A program made the position numbers and the translations under genes. From Fragilaria crotonensis (taxonomy: Eukaryota; Bacillariophyta; Fragilariophyceae; Fragilariales; Fragilariaceae), in contig JAKSYS010000482.1 of NCBI GenBank assembly GCA_022925895.1, forward strand, positions 1 to 49,198: 49,198 nucleotides of DNA, given 5' to 3'. The notes below the pieces were generated by a model that worked only from the letters and a program-made list of their open reading frames with translations, searched no databases and had not been told where the DNA came from. Position 1 is the stretch's first letter. Every line of letters starts with the position of its first letter. Shown in pieces: positions 1 to 10,854 of the stretch.

Positions 1-2056
1 TTTCACTGAGGCCGGCCGCCTGCATTCTTCCAGAAACACTTGGAGTTCACGCCGCATCGGGAGGCCAAGATATTCGACACAGGCGCCCTCTACAATGGCT
101 GTGGCAGGTTCAGTCAGACCGTCGTATCCAACAAGATCGAATAGAGCACCATGACCGAATGGGTGTCCTTGGCTTGGCGAAACCATTCCCTATGTACCGA
201 GTGAGTTCCTCTTCGATGGCATCACAGTCGATAAGCGTTGTATATTCAACCGATGTTTTGTCAGCCTGTGCCATAGCAATGAGTTGAGTGGCAGAGACGT
301 GCCCATTCGCATCGCAGAACTTAGAAGCCACTTTATGATTCTGAACTCCAGAAGGGACAAAAGTTTTGATAGACCCCAGCATGCCTCTCCTGCATGGACG
401 CATGGATGACGCTAAAGGGCTTTCTCATTTTCGATGTTAATAAGCGTCAAGCCGACGAATCTTTGTTTCATTTGCGCTGCGAGCGCCAGCTTTGATTTCC
501 TCGGGAGAAGTGTAAGCTGTGGTATCGTTCAAGAGTGCCCAAGAGATGTACTGCGCGATGATCATACGCAGCATTGCGAATTGTGCGGAGCAGTTTAATG
601 GCCTGTTTCCATCTCTGTTTGAGAGTTACCACGTCCGAACACTCGTCGTCATTGAGAGAGATGTTGAGGGACTTGGTTCTAGCAAGTAGACTTGCCAGAG
701 CAGACCGGAGACATACATTGCTTTCAACTTCTCGCAAGCGAAGGTGCCAGTAGCGTGCAGTCAATCCAGCTTCTCGCAGTTTCGGAGACCATGCGTATTT
801 CCCACTTGGCCGACGAGCTTGTTTCTCTGCGTGAAGCATTCCTCTTGTGACATCGCGATCAATTGCATCAAAGCTTTCTTTACATTGCTCTGGTGTGAGA
901 GGACGCCACTGTTGTTAGATCTGCAACACGATCCCATAAACGATGGTCATCCGCATATTGCTTAAAAGATTCAAGATAGCGGTCCACCGACGGTTGATCT
1001 TCTGACCGAAGTGCTCTCGCTTTGGGTGGCGCAATTTTTCGACCGATCCCATGAGTGATGTGAAGTCCAGATCGATAAAGATGCCCCTGTGTTTGAGAAA
1101 ATACCATTATCATATGCAATGTATCCCGCATTCCGGATGACCTGAACGATAGCAGTTGATCCTAACATGTAGTCAATGCGTCGACCGGTTCCATATTTGT
1201 ACGTTGCAGGGGATCAGAAGGTCCAGATGTAGATCTGTAAGTGTGCATTCGTCGATGAGATGTGCTAAGCCACAGGTTGTGTCCTGGCCAAGTATTTCAT
1301 TTGCATCAAGAGAAACAATTACTTCGTGGCCCCTGGATTGCAGATTGTTCACAAAGGTGACCAAATCGGTGATAAACTGCCTTCGTACATTTGGTTTGGA
1401 GACCCCTTGAGATAGTAGGAGAGAGTGCTGTTGATCGAAGAAACCAAAGCCTCCAGAGGGTTGCTGGCGTGGGCTGCGGTACGCCGTGATGATGGCAAGA
1501 AGCTTTCCTCGTTTTCCCAAGTAACAGAGACCCGACCATCGTCCAAGGCCCGAGGGATCCACCAGAGGTGTACCCGTGCTTCGAGTAGCCCATCGGTCTG
1601 CTGTTGTCATAAACGTACCGCCTGGTTGGTATCCACTAGCAGAATCAGGGGGAAGCGTGCTGGAGGAGAAGGCACTGCGTGACGTGCAGAAGTGTTTGCC
1701 GATAGGGCGTTGGAGACTTTGACGGACTATCGGATTGGAGAAATCAAGTCCCGGATCTGCCCAACAGAAGGTACCGATCTTGAGTTGCGCCATACTTGAC
1801 ACATATAGTGATTTCGTCGGCGTCGTTCCTTAGCCCGTCGATGTTCTGAAAGTATATGCGATGAAGGTCTCCAGGGTCGTCATGGATGGAGTCACCCCAT
1901 GTGTTGTCGTCTTCCTGCAATGATGTTCGGAGGGTGCAGAGGTGAAAAATTAAACAGAGTCTGTGCAGTGGGCGCCGCAGTTTCTTTTTCTGCCAGTGCG
2001 TTGACTGGCGAGAGAAGGAGACGGATTCTGCAGACGAGTCGATGAGGCACGAATCG
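1..2056 (-). pseudogene. ORF2 remnant: endonuclease domain plus pre-RT linker, frameshifted
   Basis: The first open stretch on the minus strand runs from about 2056 to 1173. It has no ATG until 1802, but the conserved start of the nuclease fold lies upstream of that in the same frame (RIYFQNIDGL near 1845), so 1802 is not the true domain start. Further motifs are LGRWSGLCYLG, a VSLDANEI metal-binding/catalytic stretch and an IDECTLTDLH segment, as in EEP nucleases of retroelements. At about 1170 the frame shifts by one base into IDYMLGST, a second shift follows near 1080, and stops occur near 880-900 and 465. Later pieces at 839-468 (basic, RPSGKYAWSPKLREAG) and 403-110 still read as coding. 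This copy cannot make a working ORF2 product. Confidence 0.7.
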
Positions 2057-2107
2057 TGTCACTCCCGAGAGTAGCAACAATCTGTGCCAGCGCTAGAACT
2101 GGGAAGA

Positions 2108-4693
2108 CTAACATGGGTACCCTCCACTGGAGCCCATGTCTTCGTTGTATTGAAGGCTCAAGTTGGATGTTGATGGTGACTTTGTTGGAGTAGAGGCGGC
2201 GCGTCGTTTCAATGGATTGGTGGCTTTCTTTGGCGTACCAAGAAGAGCCAAGACTGTGTTTCCTTGGCTCTCTGGAGGAAACAGTTGAACACCCTGCATG
2301 CCGTGTCCCTCAGATGGAAGTGATTGATGAGATGCTGGTTCGACCCAGAGTGGATCTTCATGAAGCGGAATAATGCCAGTAGTGGTTGGTGACATAGGAG
2401 GAGAAAGTCGCTTGCTGACCATGATGGCCTTGAACATGGCCTTGATTTCTTCTAGCGACGAATCGAATTTGTCCAGTCTACTGTGAGCAGAGGCTGCAGT
2501 GAGCCCAGAGTGCGAGGACGAGCGGGATACCTTCGACTTCGCAGACTTTGACATTTGTGACTCAACTGAATTTGTCCCAGACGGGAGATCGAGTTGAGCC
2601 TCGAGGATGGCAATTTTTTTGCGTTGATTGATCTCGATGGAGGACATTTTTTCTTTCGGGGCGCCTTTCGCTTTCGAGAGCAGAGTTTCCTGAAGAGGTT
2701 TGCGCCATGCAATGGACCCTTTGGAGTGTGTTGTCCCATCGATGGTGTCACCTCCAGTCAGAGACGAGACTGGAGAGAATAGACTAGAAGTGTCATCCGT
2801 AGGAGCGTCCTTTTTCGTCATAATCCTTTTTGCCAGAATCGTGTCGATGTTTTTTGTAAAGACGGTCGTTGGAATGTCTGGATGGGTCACAAGGCTCTCC
2901 GAATAAAGTTTCACTGCTTGCGACAGGGTCGGATTTCGACGTGTCCAATAATTCTGAAGTTCAACCTTTGCCTGGAAAAGTGACGCCGAGGGAACCACTA
3001 ATACTGTTTTTCCGTCATTGGTACCTCCGTTCTCAAGATCCAACTCCAGAGATTCTCCGTCAGGTGATAACAGACTTTTTGCCCATTGGCGAGGCGTTTG
3101 ACTAACGGTTTCACCAGAATCAAAGAACTCAGTGACTTCAGTATCAATTGCTGCAGATGCCGCAAACAGAAGATGAGAAACGTCGTCAAGGTATTCATTA
3201 TGGACCTTGTAGATTCTCTGATAGTCATGTTTAGAGGTCTGCTTGGCTCCAAGTGCAAGACGGGAGATAAAGATTTCCGGGTGGAGACCCTCGCCACATA
3301 AGGCAGTACTGAGATGTTCTGCTAGTTGTGTTGCCGTAGATTTACCACAACGTACGGTGAGGATAGTGATACGGCTGCCTGTCGGGTTGGAATGCCTGAG
3401 TTTGATGTCAAACACCGGCGCATCAGGAGGTAGGACCTCATTGCAAAGATACTTCAAGTACTGTCCTCGATGAGTCACTGATGCATCTTTTAGTAGGATG
3501 TCGCCTCCGTAGGTGAGTTCGCCTTGTGAAGCTGGAACTGCAGATGGGTCAAATGTCAGGTTTTCACCACGTTTGGCAATCGCCAATACCTTCGATTTCA
3601 TTACGTGCGAGAACTGAGCCCCAGTAGCACATATGCGAAAGCTAAAATAGAAGCATTGCTCTTTTGCAACTGGTACGACACGAATGCTGAGGAACTTTGA
3701 GAGCTGTGCCGGGTCGATGTCAGGTGTTGCATCCATTTGATCAACTTGCCATTCCATCATCCATGAGTGATCGGTATTAAAGCAGGAAAGGATCGGTGCA
3801 AGGCGCCGATGCATTGTTGCCGTAGATGACCTAAGCTCATTGAAATCTTTTGGAGCCCAGCGGGTTTCAACACGAACCACGTGCTTAATCGCGGATGGAC
3901 GTCGAACTTGGTGAGTCGGTGATGGTTGATCTGTCGCCTTGGGCTGGTCGGTGGCAGTAGTCGTACTACTGCTGGACGTGACGGTAGCTCCAGTAATAGA
4001 GCTTGTTGTCGTGGAAGACGATTTGGTGCGTTTCGTCGAATAAACAACTGCATCTGCTTGTGTGGTGGGAGGTTCGTCAGAGGAAGACTGAGATAATTCC
4101 TGTAAGACAATCGCAGGCGACTCTGTCGCTGCGGTGCTTAACTTCAAGGTTGCAGCAGTACGAAGCGAGGAGATTATCTCTTTGTCACTGCTGTCAGCAG
4201 AGTCAATATCCATAGCGATGTTTTGTTCCGCGGGCTGCTTAAGGCCGAGGAGGTATGAATCCATGTCGTTCAGAGACAGATCGAAGAAGCTGGGATGAGT
4301 CTGCGCGAGGGCAGTCTCAACAGCAGAGATTGTTTGCATCAGGAAACCATCAATTTTTGCATGATTTTCCAAGTGATTGCGATAATAACGAGCCAATCGA
4401 AGATTTTCGGCTTCGACTGATTCGTGGGCTTTGTGAGAGTAATATTCATCGGGACTAACGAAGTCCTGAATACCGAATGAAACATAGGTGTTCCAAGAGT
4501 TGACAGACAGATTTTTGTATGCTCTGTTGTAGTTTTTGATCCGTAGCGCAATCACAGAAGGGTCGATGGTTTTAAAACCAATAAGGGTGGGGGGAGCCTT
4601 GTACCCTAAAGAAGGTAGGGCGGACAGAGCAGCAGCAGTTTGGGGATGCAGTGAACCCTTAGTACCGCGACTGGATCGTTTGGGATCCACCAT
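2108..4693 (-). CDS. Retroelement ORF1 (gag-like) protein, 861 aa, intact
   Basis: An uninterrupted ORF starts at ACCATGG (4693) and ends at TAG 52 bases before the ORF2 open frame. I recognise no standard domain. Three zones are visible: a helical N-terminal third (about residues 30-180), a Ser/Thr-rich low-complexity linker (about 190-265), and a globular-looking core (about 270-610). A charged, coiled-coil-prone and then Ser/Pro-rich tail follows (about 690-861). Its place directly upstream of the endonuclease ORF, on the same strand, is why I call it ORF1; in LINEs such proteins bind the element RNA and assemble particles. It is intact while ORF2 is broken, which could mean the copy is not very old or simply that long ORFs survive by chance. 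The function is inferred from position only. Confidence 0.65.
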   Translation of the reverse strand: MVDPKRSSRGTKGSLHPQTAAALSALPSLGYKAPPTLIGFKTIDPSVIALRIKNYNRAYKNLSVNSWNTYVSFGIQDFVSPDEYYSHKAHESVEAENLRLARYYRNHLENHAKIDGFLMQTISAVETALAQTHPSFFDLSLNDMDSYLLGLKQPAEQNIAMDIDSADSSDKEIISSLRTAATLKLSTAATESPAIVLQELSQSSSDEPPTTQADAVVYSTKRTKSSSTTTSSITGATVTSSSSTTTATDQPKATDQPSPTHQVRRPSAIKHVVRVETRWAPKDFNELRSSTATMHRRLAPILSCFNTDHSWMMEWQVDQMDATPDIDPAQLSKFLSIRVVPVAKEQCFYFSFRICATGAQFSHVMKSKVLAIAKRGENLTFDPSAVPASQGELTYGGDILLKDASVTHRGQYLKYLCNEVLPPDAPVFDIKLRHSNPTGSRITILTVRCGKSTATQLAEHLSTALCGEGLHPEIFISRLALGAKQTSKHDYQRIYKVHNEYLDDVSHLLFAASAAIDTEVTEFFDSGETVSQTPRQWAKSLLSPDGESLELDLENGGTNDGKTVLVVPSASLFQAKVELQNYWTRRNPTLSQAVKLYSESLVTHPDIPTTVFTKNIDTILAKRIMTKKDAPTDDTSSLFSPVSSLTGGDTIDGTTHSKGSIAWRKPLQETLLSKAKGAPKEKMSSIEINQRKKIAILEAQLDLPSGTNSVESQMSKSAKSKVSRSSSHSGLTAASAHSRLDKFDSSLEEIKAMFKAIMVSKRLSPPMSPTTTGIIPLHEDPLWVEPASHQSLPSEGHGMQGVQLFPPESQGNTVLALLGTPKKATNPLKRRAASTPTKSPSTSNLSLQYNEDMGSSGGYPC

Positions 4694-4792
4694 GGTGGAT
4701 GGCTGACAATTTCGGGTGCAGATTCACGAAAAAACGGACGGACAGACAGAACGTTTCTAAAAATCTCTAAGCTAGGAATTGTGTGAAGAATG

Positions 4793-5340
4793 AATTGTTG
4801 GTGCTCAATCATGATTCACACATAAACCGACTCCTAGCTTCATACTCTATCTTCACGAATAAGAGCCCAATTTTAAATCTGAAACGACACACCTTGAGAA
4901 AAGTTGACCTCGAATAATGTTGGATCCGTGACCTCCGAACAAACGTACCTGATAAGAAAGCAAACAAAATAATGGAGAATGAATTTCGATTTTAATCCTG
5001 ATTCGCACATGAACCAACTCCGCATTACATACTGCATCTTCCCTCGCAATAGTCCCATTTTGAATCTAAAGCAACAGACATTGAGAATTGTTGCCCTCAA
5101 GGAAAGTCGGACCACAGATCTTTGAATATTATGTGAATGTCGAGGAAGAAAACAGCAGGATGGAGCATGAATTTCAGTTTTCAGTCTCTGCATTTCATAC
5201 TGTATCTTCCCTAATAATCATCAAATTGTGAATCTGAAACGACAGATGTTGAGAATAATTTATTCAAAGAAAATGTACCGAAGACCTTTTAACGAATGTA
5301 CCTTTTGAGGATGCAAACAATGAAATGATTACAACAGAGG
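4793..5340 (-). repeat. About three diverged 189-bp tandem repeats upstream of retroelement ORF1
   Basis: Units start near 4793, 4982 and 5170, so the period is 188-189 bp. Each carries, in the same order, a GATTC(A/G)CACAT-like stretch, CATACT(C/G)(T/C)ATCTTC, (A/T)AATCTGAAACGACA and TTGAGAA. The units are clearly diverged (many substitutions), and the third is truncated near 5340. A fragment resembling a unit end (GTGTGAAGAATGAATT) precedes the first unit. Position between ORF1 and the presumed element start suggests promoter-type monomers. Confidence 0.75.
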
Positions 5341-5557
5341 GAACAATCCTTTTGTTGGTTGAGTTCCTTGACAGGATCAAGCATATCTTGCCAGTGTTGG
5401 ATGTGTATAGCGTATAGCTAAATGCTCCGTGCTGAGCACGAAGATGAATGCAGCTTCAGATTCACATGAATGATCATACAGTAAGTAGACGCACAGTCCA
5501 AACAGCCAACAGTGTGGGTCATTTCCGTCATCAGTCTCAAGTTTCAACTCACTCCAG
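5341..5557. other. Spacer between retroelement and Harbinger-1
   Basis: About 220 bases with no supported gene. The small open frames on both strands show no recognisable domain and I treat them as chance. The 5' limit of the retroelement may lie in here. Confidence 0.5.
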
Positions 5558-5790
5558 TAAGAGCATCCTCCAAGGACGATATCAAACGTTATCAAATGCC
5601 CGACCGGCGCGCAAAGTCGAGATTTTCGAAAAAGCATCTTCCAAGGCTCGATTATCAAATATTTGACCTCCCGCCGGAGGCAACGCGCCGGCAGGGCATT
5701 TGATAAATTTGATAATGCATTTGGTAATATCAAATCTCCCGTGATTTGATAATACCAAATGATATCAAATCTGATATCAAATCACCCAAA
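5558..5790. repeat. Harbinger-1 left TSD, TIR and subterminal repeats
   Basis: TAA target duplication at 5558-5560, TIR from 5561, then a run of TATCAAA/TTTGATA motifs to about 5790. A second, slightly changed TIR-like segment (AGCATCTTCCAAGG followed by TATCAAAT) lies near 5633, so the end is partly duplicated internally. Confidence 0.85.
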
Positions 5791-5855
5791 TTCATGTACA
5801 ACGTACATCGAAGTTGTACTCTCGTATTGTGCTCTGCGTGAAAACCTGTTGCGCC

Positions 5856-6920
5856 ATGCACACAGTTGGTGATTCGCATGATTTTGTAGAACCATCAAGA
5901 TCAACAACCATGACGGACGATGCTGGCTCGTTCACGGCACCGGGTGCGGAGAAACAACTTAGCAAGAGAGGAGGACCAGCCTTCACAAGTGCAGAGGATC
6001 TCATTGTGGCGAGAGCTTTTATTGCCGCCTCTGAGAATGCAATCTGCGGAGCGCATCAAAAGGGTCGCGTCTTCAAAGCCCACATGTTCGAGCTCTACAA
6101 AGACATGATTGCGGATGCAACCAAAACAAACCAGGCTCTCCTTGAGCAATCCTCTCACGCAACTAGAGAGGAGTACATTAAAAGGGGAGTTGGAAATGCG
6201 TTTCCTCTTCGTTCCCCAGAGTCGATCTTCAACAGATTCAAGCAGCAGATTTCGGCGGAGGTCATGAAGTATATGGGCATTACCGAGACAACAGAGATGT
6301 CTTCGGGTTGGAGCATGGACGACCACAAGACAGCCTGCCTAGGATTATTCAAAGACAGGTATGGTAGGGCATTCGATTTCTTTCCATGCTATGAATACCT
6401 CAAGGACAAGAACAAGTTCTCGTCGTTCAGGACAAAGTGCGACGAGGACAACGGTGGAGGAAAGAGACCAATTGGAAAGAAACAAGCACGGCAGACAGAG
6501 CGCGATGCAAAACTCATCAAGGCAATTGTCTCTGAAGTGGTTGTGAAAAAGGAGAAGACGTCTCCTGCAAGTGGCGGTGGTGGTGAGTCTATTCTATCTG
6601 AATTTGATACTGCTATAACGACTGGTGCTCCGGGAAACGTTATGGGCGATGTTTTACAAAACATTTCGAACGTGATTGCAAACGTAGGGACAGCAGTCCT
6701 TGAAAATATGAAGGCTGAGCAAGACATTAGGTTTCTTCAATCTCTGGACACACCGGATCGAAAGATGTATGCCAAGGAACAGTTGGCATTGCGAATGGCT
6801 GAGACTCGCCAGAAGAGGCGTCGCATAGAGTTCTCTCGCAGCTGCGTTATCGTTCTGTCTTCTGCCGAAAAGTCTACCAATGGTGAGGATCATGAGGGCG
6901 ATGAGGAGCAACATACTTGA
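5856..6920 (+). CDS. Harbinger accessory protein, Myb/SANT-like DNA-binding
   Basis: The open frame reaches upstream without a stop, but the first ATG is at 5856 and a second at 5910 (MTDDAGS); either could be used, giving 354 or 336 residues. The N-terminal third has a Myb/SANT (trihelix)-like pattern: a KRGGPAF(T)SAEDLIVARAF helix with conserved Glu/Asp, then a (K)GRVFKAHMFELYKDMI helix, and a third helix near SPESIFNRFKQQI. A Lys/Arg-rich stretch (GKRPIGKKQARQ) and a C-terminal KRRR motif could act in nuclear import. In PIF/Harbinger elements this second protein binds the ends and brings the transposase to the DNA. The ORF is intact, unlike its partner. It is convergent with the transposase gene. 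Confidence 0.82.
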   Translation: MHTVGDSHDFVEPSRSTTMTDDAGSFTAPGAEKQLSKRGGPAFTSAEDLIVARAFIAASENAICGAHQKGRVFKAHMFELYKDMIADATKTNQALLEQSSHATREEYIKRGVGNAFPLRSPESIFNRFKQQISAEVMKYMGITETTEMSSGWSMDDHKTACLGLFKDRYGRAFDFFPCYEYLKDKNKFSSFRTKCDEDNGGGKRPIGKKQARQTERDAKLIKAIVSEVVVKKEKTSPASGGGGESILSEFDTAITTGAPGNVMGDVLQNISNVIANVGTAVLENMKAEQDIRFLQSLDTPDRKMYAKEQLALRMAETRQKRRRIEFSRSCVIVLSSAEKSTNGEDHEGDEEQHT

Positions 6921-7117
6921 GAACGAGAACAGGATTTAACATTACGAGAGCAACTCACAATACGAGGTCGTAGTAATGATTGATAAGAATGACGACAACA
7001 GTTAACAAACAGCAGCAACATGGAGCGAGACGTAGTAGAATTACTATTACTAGAATGTAGAAGCAAACAACGACAATAGTGCTACTTCTAGTACTAGTAA
7101 GCAAGTATGATTACGTT

Positions 7118-8546
7118 TTACGCTTCTATGTGATCCATTATAGAATCGCGGAGCCTGAGATGCTCGTCTAAGTCGTATAAGCATTCCCAACGTCGCTGCA
7201 CATACTGGAGCCGCAACGATTCAAGAATCCGACGTTCGCGATCTGTCATCGTGTCATCTTGCTGGTTGTTTGTTCCATAAAGTTGAGCATGAAGATGCAT
7301 TTCTGCAGCTCGTCGGTCAACGTATACTTGCTCTGCTTCGTCGGCAACTCCACCTGCTACCGGCGTGTCGTCGCCTCGAGCAAGTCCTGGAAATGCATAG
7401 AAGTCCTCGGATTCTTCTTCGTCTTGTGCCATTCGAGATGCTACCATCATGTTGTGAAGGCACAGACAACACTTCACGACACTAGCAATGTTGCTTACGT
7501 ACCACAGCTCAATTTTTCCAACGAGCAAATGGAATTTACGTTGGAGGACTCCGAAGGCTCGCTCAACATCCTTTCGTGCGGATTCTTGCCACACTGCATA
7601 CCGGCATGCTCTCCTCCCAACTGGCTCCTGCAAGGTTTTGACAAATCTACTCAATTCTGGGTAGATACCATCGACAAGAATCCAAAGACGATTGAAAACC
7701 TTTTCGTCACCGATTGTAAACTCAAAGTCCACGTCTCGTGCAAAGCTTCCGTCCAGGAATGCCTTCAACAAGCAGCTCCGGTTCCAAATGTTTCTGTCGT
7801 TCAAGGATCCAGGCCAACCAAAAGAGTGATGCCAAAACCACAAGTTGTGGTCAGCCATTGCTTCCAAAACAATGGTTGGTTTGCCCAACTTTCCCTTGTT
7901 CGCTCCCTGCCATGCCACTGGACAGTTTTTCCAGCCGACATGCATACAATCAAGTGACCCTACTACCATTCCAGCAACGCCGTGACAAGCCTCATGTAAG
8001 GCAGAAAGTCTCCGAGCATCACTGCGGGTCATCTGTCTCCCATACACACTTTGTAACTCATCTTTGGTCGACACAATTGTAGAAAACTTTATCAAGCTTC
8101 GACGAGCCAAAGTCTCGCTCATTTGGAAGTAATCCATGAACGCAGACGGGGAGCAGCCATATGCAAGCTGCTTGATTGCAACAAGCACCTTTGCCACCGG
8201 AGATATATTGTACCGTCCGGTGACATCCTGTATGTTGGTGAAGAAAGGGTCGGCTTTGCCACAGACCTGAACAAAGAGATTCAACAATTGATTTTGTGAC
8301 ACGAAAGATTCTTTCGAATTGTCTGTCATCAAAGAGAGGTGTCGGCGAGAAATAATCACTTTCAATAGCACGTCTTGCTCGTTCGTAGGAATATGATGAA
8401 AGTCGTGGTTTTTTCTTCATCCGTTCATCGTTGTCACCGCGGCTGATGCGAATCGTCCTCAAAGCAATTCGTGCAATTTGTTCAGCTTTAAGCTTCCGGC
8501 TGTCGTCAGCTCTCTTGGTGGTCTTGATATGTTGTCTCTTCTGCAT
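7118..8546 (-). pseudogene. PIF/Harbinger DDE transposase (HARBI1-like), one frameshift
   Basis: The catalytic part is clear: GSLDCMHVGWKNCP carries the first Asp, PGSLNDRNIW the second, WILVDGIYP a conserved Asp, and RKDVERAFGVLQ the catalytic Glu. The helical part IKQLAYGCSPSAFMDYFQMSE is typical of the family. The N-terminal piece (ATG at 8546; basic start, then FDDRQFERIFRVTKSIVESL) is in one frame and the rest, from about FVQVCGKADPFF, is in the next. The switch falls in 8255-8285 where one base too many would explain it. Joined, the protein is about 475 residues, normal for the family. There is no splice-site pair there. It could be a one-base lesion, an assembly error, or, less likely, a +1 frameshift site. 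Confidence 0.9.
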
Positions 8547-8975
8547 ACCACAATAACAAAATAGGAATCAAAGCTGACACCACCAACAACATGAATGCTG
8601 TTGCAGCACTTTGCTGCGGAGCGGAGTTCATTGCGGTCCAATTCGAGCGTTCGACCCTACTGTGAAATTGTGATTTTTGTTGGGGGGAACTCGGCAAAGC
8701 TACTGCAAAGCTACGACGAGATGAGAAGCACGCTGGAGTAGCATTCGTTTTGCTACTCCAGAGTAAAACTTCGTACGTACCGTACCGTCCCTATTCCAAC
8801 GATTTGATATTTGATATCATGATATTTGCAATATGAATCTCCCGCCTTGAAAGTTGCCACTTAAAGAACTTTAATTTCGAGCAGGCCAGCCATTTGGTTA
8901 AACCGTCAGAGAACGCTACGGTTGTGAAAGATACTGTTTTCGTCACTATTACGTTATTTGATCCGGAAATTTGCG

Positions 8976-9006
8976 ATTTGATATCATTCCTTGGAGGATG
9001 CTCTAA
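8976..9006. repeat. Harbinger-1 right TIR and TSD
   Basis: Reverse complement of the left terminus: GATATCA, then TCCTTGGAGGATGCTC ending at 9003, then TAA at 9004-9006. More TTTGATAT motifs lie just inside (8800-8830, 8975-8983). Confidence 0.9.
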
Positions 9007-10854
9007 TAGATTGGTACGACGATAGGTCTGTTTGTTGAAACCACAATATCAACACACAGTACCTACGTGCCAATCAGACAACGATACAGTACTGCAGTCA
9101 ACACTGGGAGATTAAATCGCTTGTAAATCGGAAAAATGAATTAGAATGAGACTATCATTCGTTTCCGAAGCTGGTCCGTTTACAATTGACCTTTTCGTTC
9201 ACACGTGATACGTTCTCAATCTTGCCGGCACTCAATCGTGACCGCTTCCGTTTCTCCTTAATGTCTTGTTTAGACTCCACGGTTCTCCATCCGGTATTCG
9301 TTTCGTCGCCGTTCGTCCTCTCACTATGTCCGGTGGTCATTCCGTCAGTTATATTTTATTCAACACTGTTATCTGCTCCTTTGTAGTGTCGTGTTAATTC
9401 CCTCTTTTCATTACGTCAACACACAAGCATTCTGTCAGATGTATGCCGACGTAATCTCTCCTAGGTATGGTGTCACCTCTCTTCAACAGAAGAATGAAAT
9501 CGACAATAACCATGCAGAGCGATGCTGTCACGAGACTCAGTCGGTATCTGAGGAGCAACTCTGGAACAGTCCCTCGTTCTCGGTCATTCGTCGTTGGTAT
9601 AAGGTTCGTACTCAGTTGAAAGCCATGGAAGGTAAGATTCAGCAATGGTGCCAGAACGACACGCAGGCAATCACAGATTTTGGATTTCTTGCTCCTTCTG
9701 CCTTTGGGTTTAGAGTGCAACCATTCCCTGCAAAAAGTGCGCTTGCAGTACATGCGATGCCCTCGCCGTGCTGGAAGAAACGTGCAAGACTCTCATTATT
9801 AGTAAGCAGCAACTTGCCAATGCGGAGAAGGAGCATGCTGAAGCAAAGAACGAACATGCTGAAGCTGAAAACAGAATGATGCCGAATTATCGCTCCGCCA
9901 AGAAAGACAGGGCGCTGGAACTGCTTGGTAAAATTCTGGCCGACAAAGCCGAGCTGGTCGCCAGCCATCTCAATTTGATTTCCAAAGATGCCAATTTGGA
10001 GCATTGGGGGCTGCTGGAATGGAACGTCTCTTGTAGCTTTAATCGATCTTGATTTGGCCAAGGTTTCCGATGACCTTTCAAATGCGAGAGTCAATCTCCA
10101 CGTCGGATCCAGCTCATCTTAGTTTGGCATCCTAGCCATCCTTCTCAACTGGAATTGATAAGCTTGACGATCACCAGGTATTGCTTGATCCATTCTTGGA
10201 AAATCAGAAGCGCGTTCTTTCGGAACATCAGCTATGCTAAAGAGCACGGATTTGAATTATCCCAAGAAGATGAATGCGACAGTCAAAGGCATCAATGAAT
10301 GGAACATTGCCAAGTCTACGGGTTGATCTACGCCAAACTTCTATGCGCCTGGTTGTGAACGCCAGGAAAGGGACTGATCACAACCCAGTTTGTATGTCAT
10401 GCCAAAATTTTTCTGGGGCGTGGTGTTAGCACCGCTCTATTGCGAGCGAGTGAATGCGAAAGTGTGCACTAACTACTTAGTACATCGAGGTGTTTAAATT
10501 AATGGTGGATTGTACACCTTATGATACACCTTTTTCATTTGAATTGTTAGGACACGATTCCAATGCACCAACCACAGGTAAAGCTGCGCGATATTGTGGT
10601 CCAAGCCAAGCTTAATGATTTGCATTCATGCTGCCAAGGGCTCACAAGGACTGAGTGGTTTTGTTGCTGAAAGGTGATGCGAACGTGCATGCTATTGCGA
10701 CATGCGAGTCTGTCTGACAAGCTCTCTAGACTAAATGTGGAAGTATCGGACAAACAAGGAATTTACTTCTAAGAAACTCTTTGCAAATTTACGGTTGAGC
10801 AACAATTTTATTTAGCCAATCTATGACACCTACGTAGGGCAGAGTAGAGTGGAG
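9007..10854. other. Gap with coding-like debris
   Basis: No complete gene is supported. On the plus strand 9391-9640 stays open and could be read up to a GAAG|GTAAGA donor-like site at about 9631. The stretch 9768-10052 is open in another frame and contains coiled-coil-like heptads (ANAEKEHAEAKNEHAEAENR). A short open piece follows near 10146-10230. These may be exons of an unrecognised gene or remains of one. 10240-10854 shows nothing I can name. Confidence 0.35.

Larger units (their letters stand above)
1..5340 (-). mobile_element. LINE-like (non-LTR) retroelement, 5' part, degraded
   Basis: Reading the minus strand, the order is a repeat-bearing 5' region (5340-4694), an intact ORF1 (4693-2108), then an ORF2 that opens with an endonuclease/exonuclease/phosphatase-type domain and is broken by frameshifts before the left edge. 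The reverse transcriptase itself is not in the window. The last segment, near 1-250, resembles the linker I would expect just before such a domain, so it should lie to the left. The order ORF1-endonuclease-(RT) is that of non-LTR retrotransposons. No LTR, target duplication or poly(A) end could be seen, and the 5' boundary is uncertain (somewhere in 5330-5550). Confidence 0.72.
5561..9003. mobile_element. Complete PIF/Harbinger transposon (Harbinger-1), 3,443 bp
   Basis: Both ends begin with the same 16 bases, GAGCATCCTCCAAGGA, in inverted orientation, followed within one base of slippage by GATATCAAA. The element is flanked by TAA on each side (5558-5560 and 9004-9006), the 3-bp T(A/T)A target duplication typical of PIF/Harbinger. 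GAGCATCT(C)CAA-like ends are familiar in plant Harbinger elements. Inside are a DNA-binding accessory gene on the plus strand and a transposase on the minus strand, arranged tail to tail with about 200 bases between their stops. Subterminal zones at both ends are dense in TTTGATA/TATCAAA, likely binding sites for the encoded proteins. The matched ends and perfect TSD point to a fairly recent insertion. Confidence 0.93.

Noticed and set aside
7259..7957. Plus-strand 232-residue ORF inside Harbinger-1
   Set aside because: It is a shadow of the transposase on the other strand; its peptide shows no domain.
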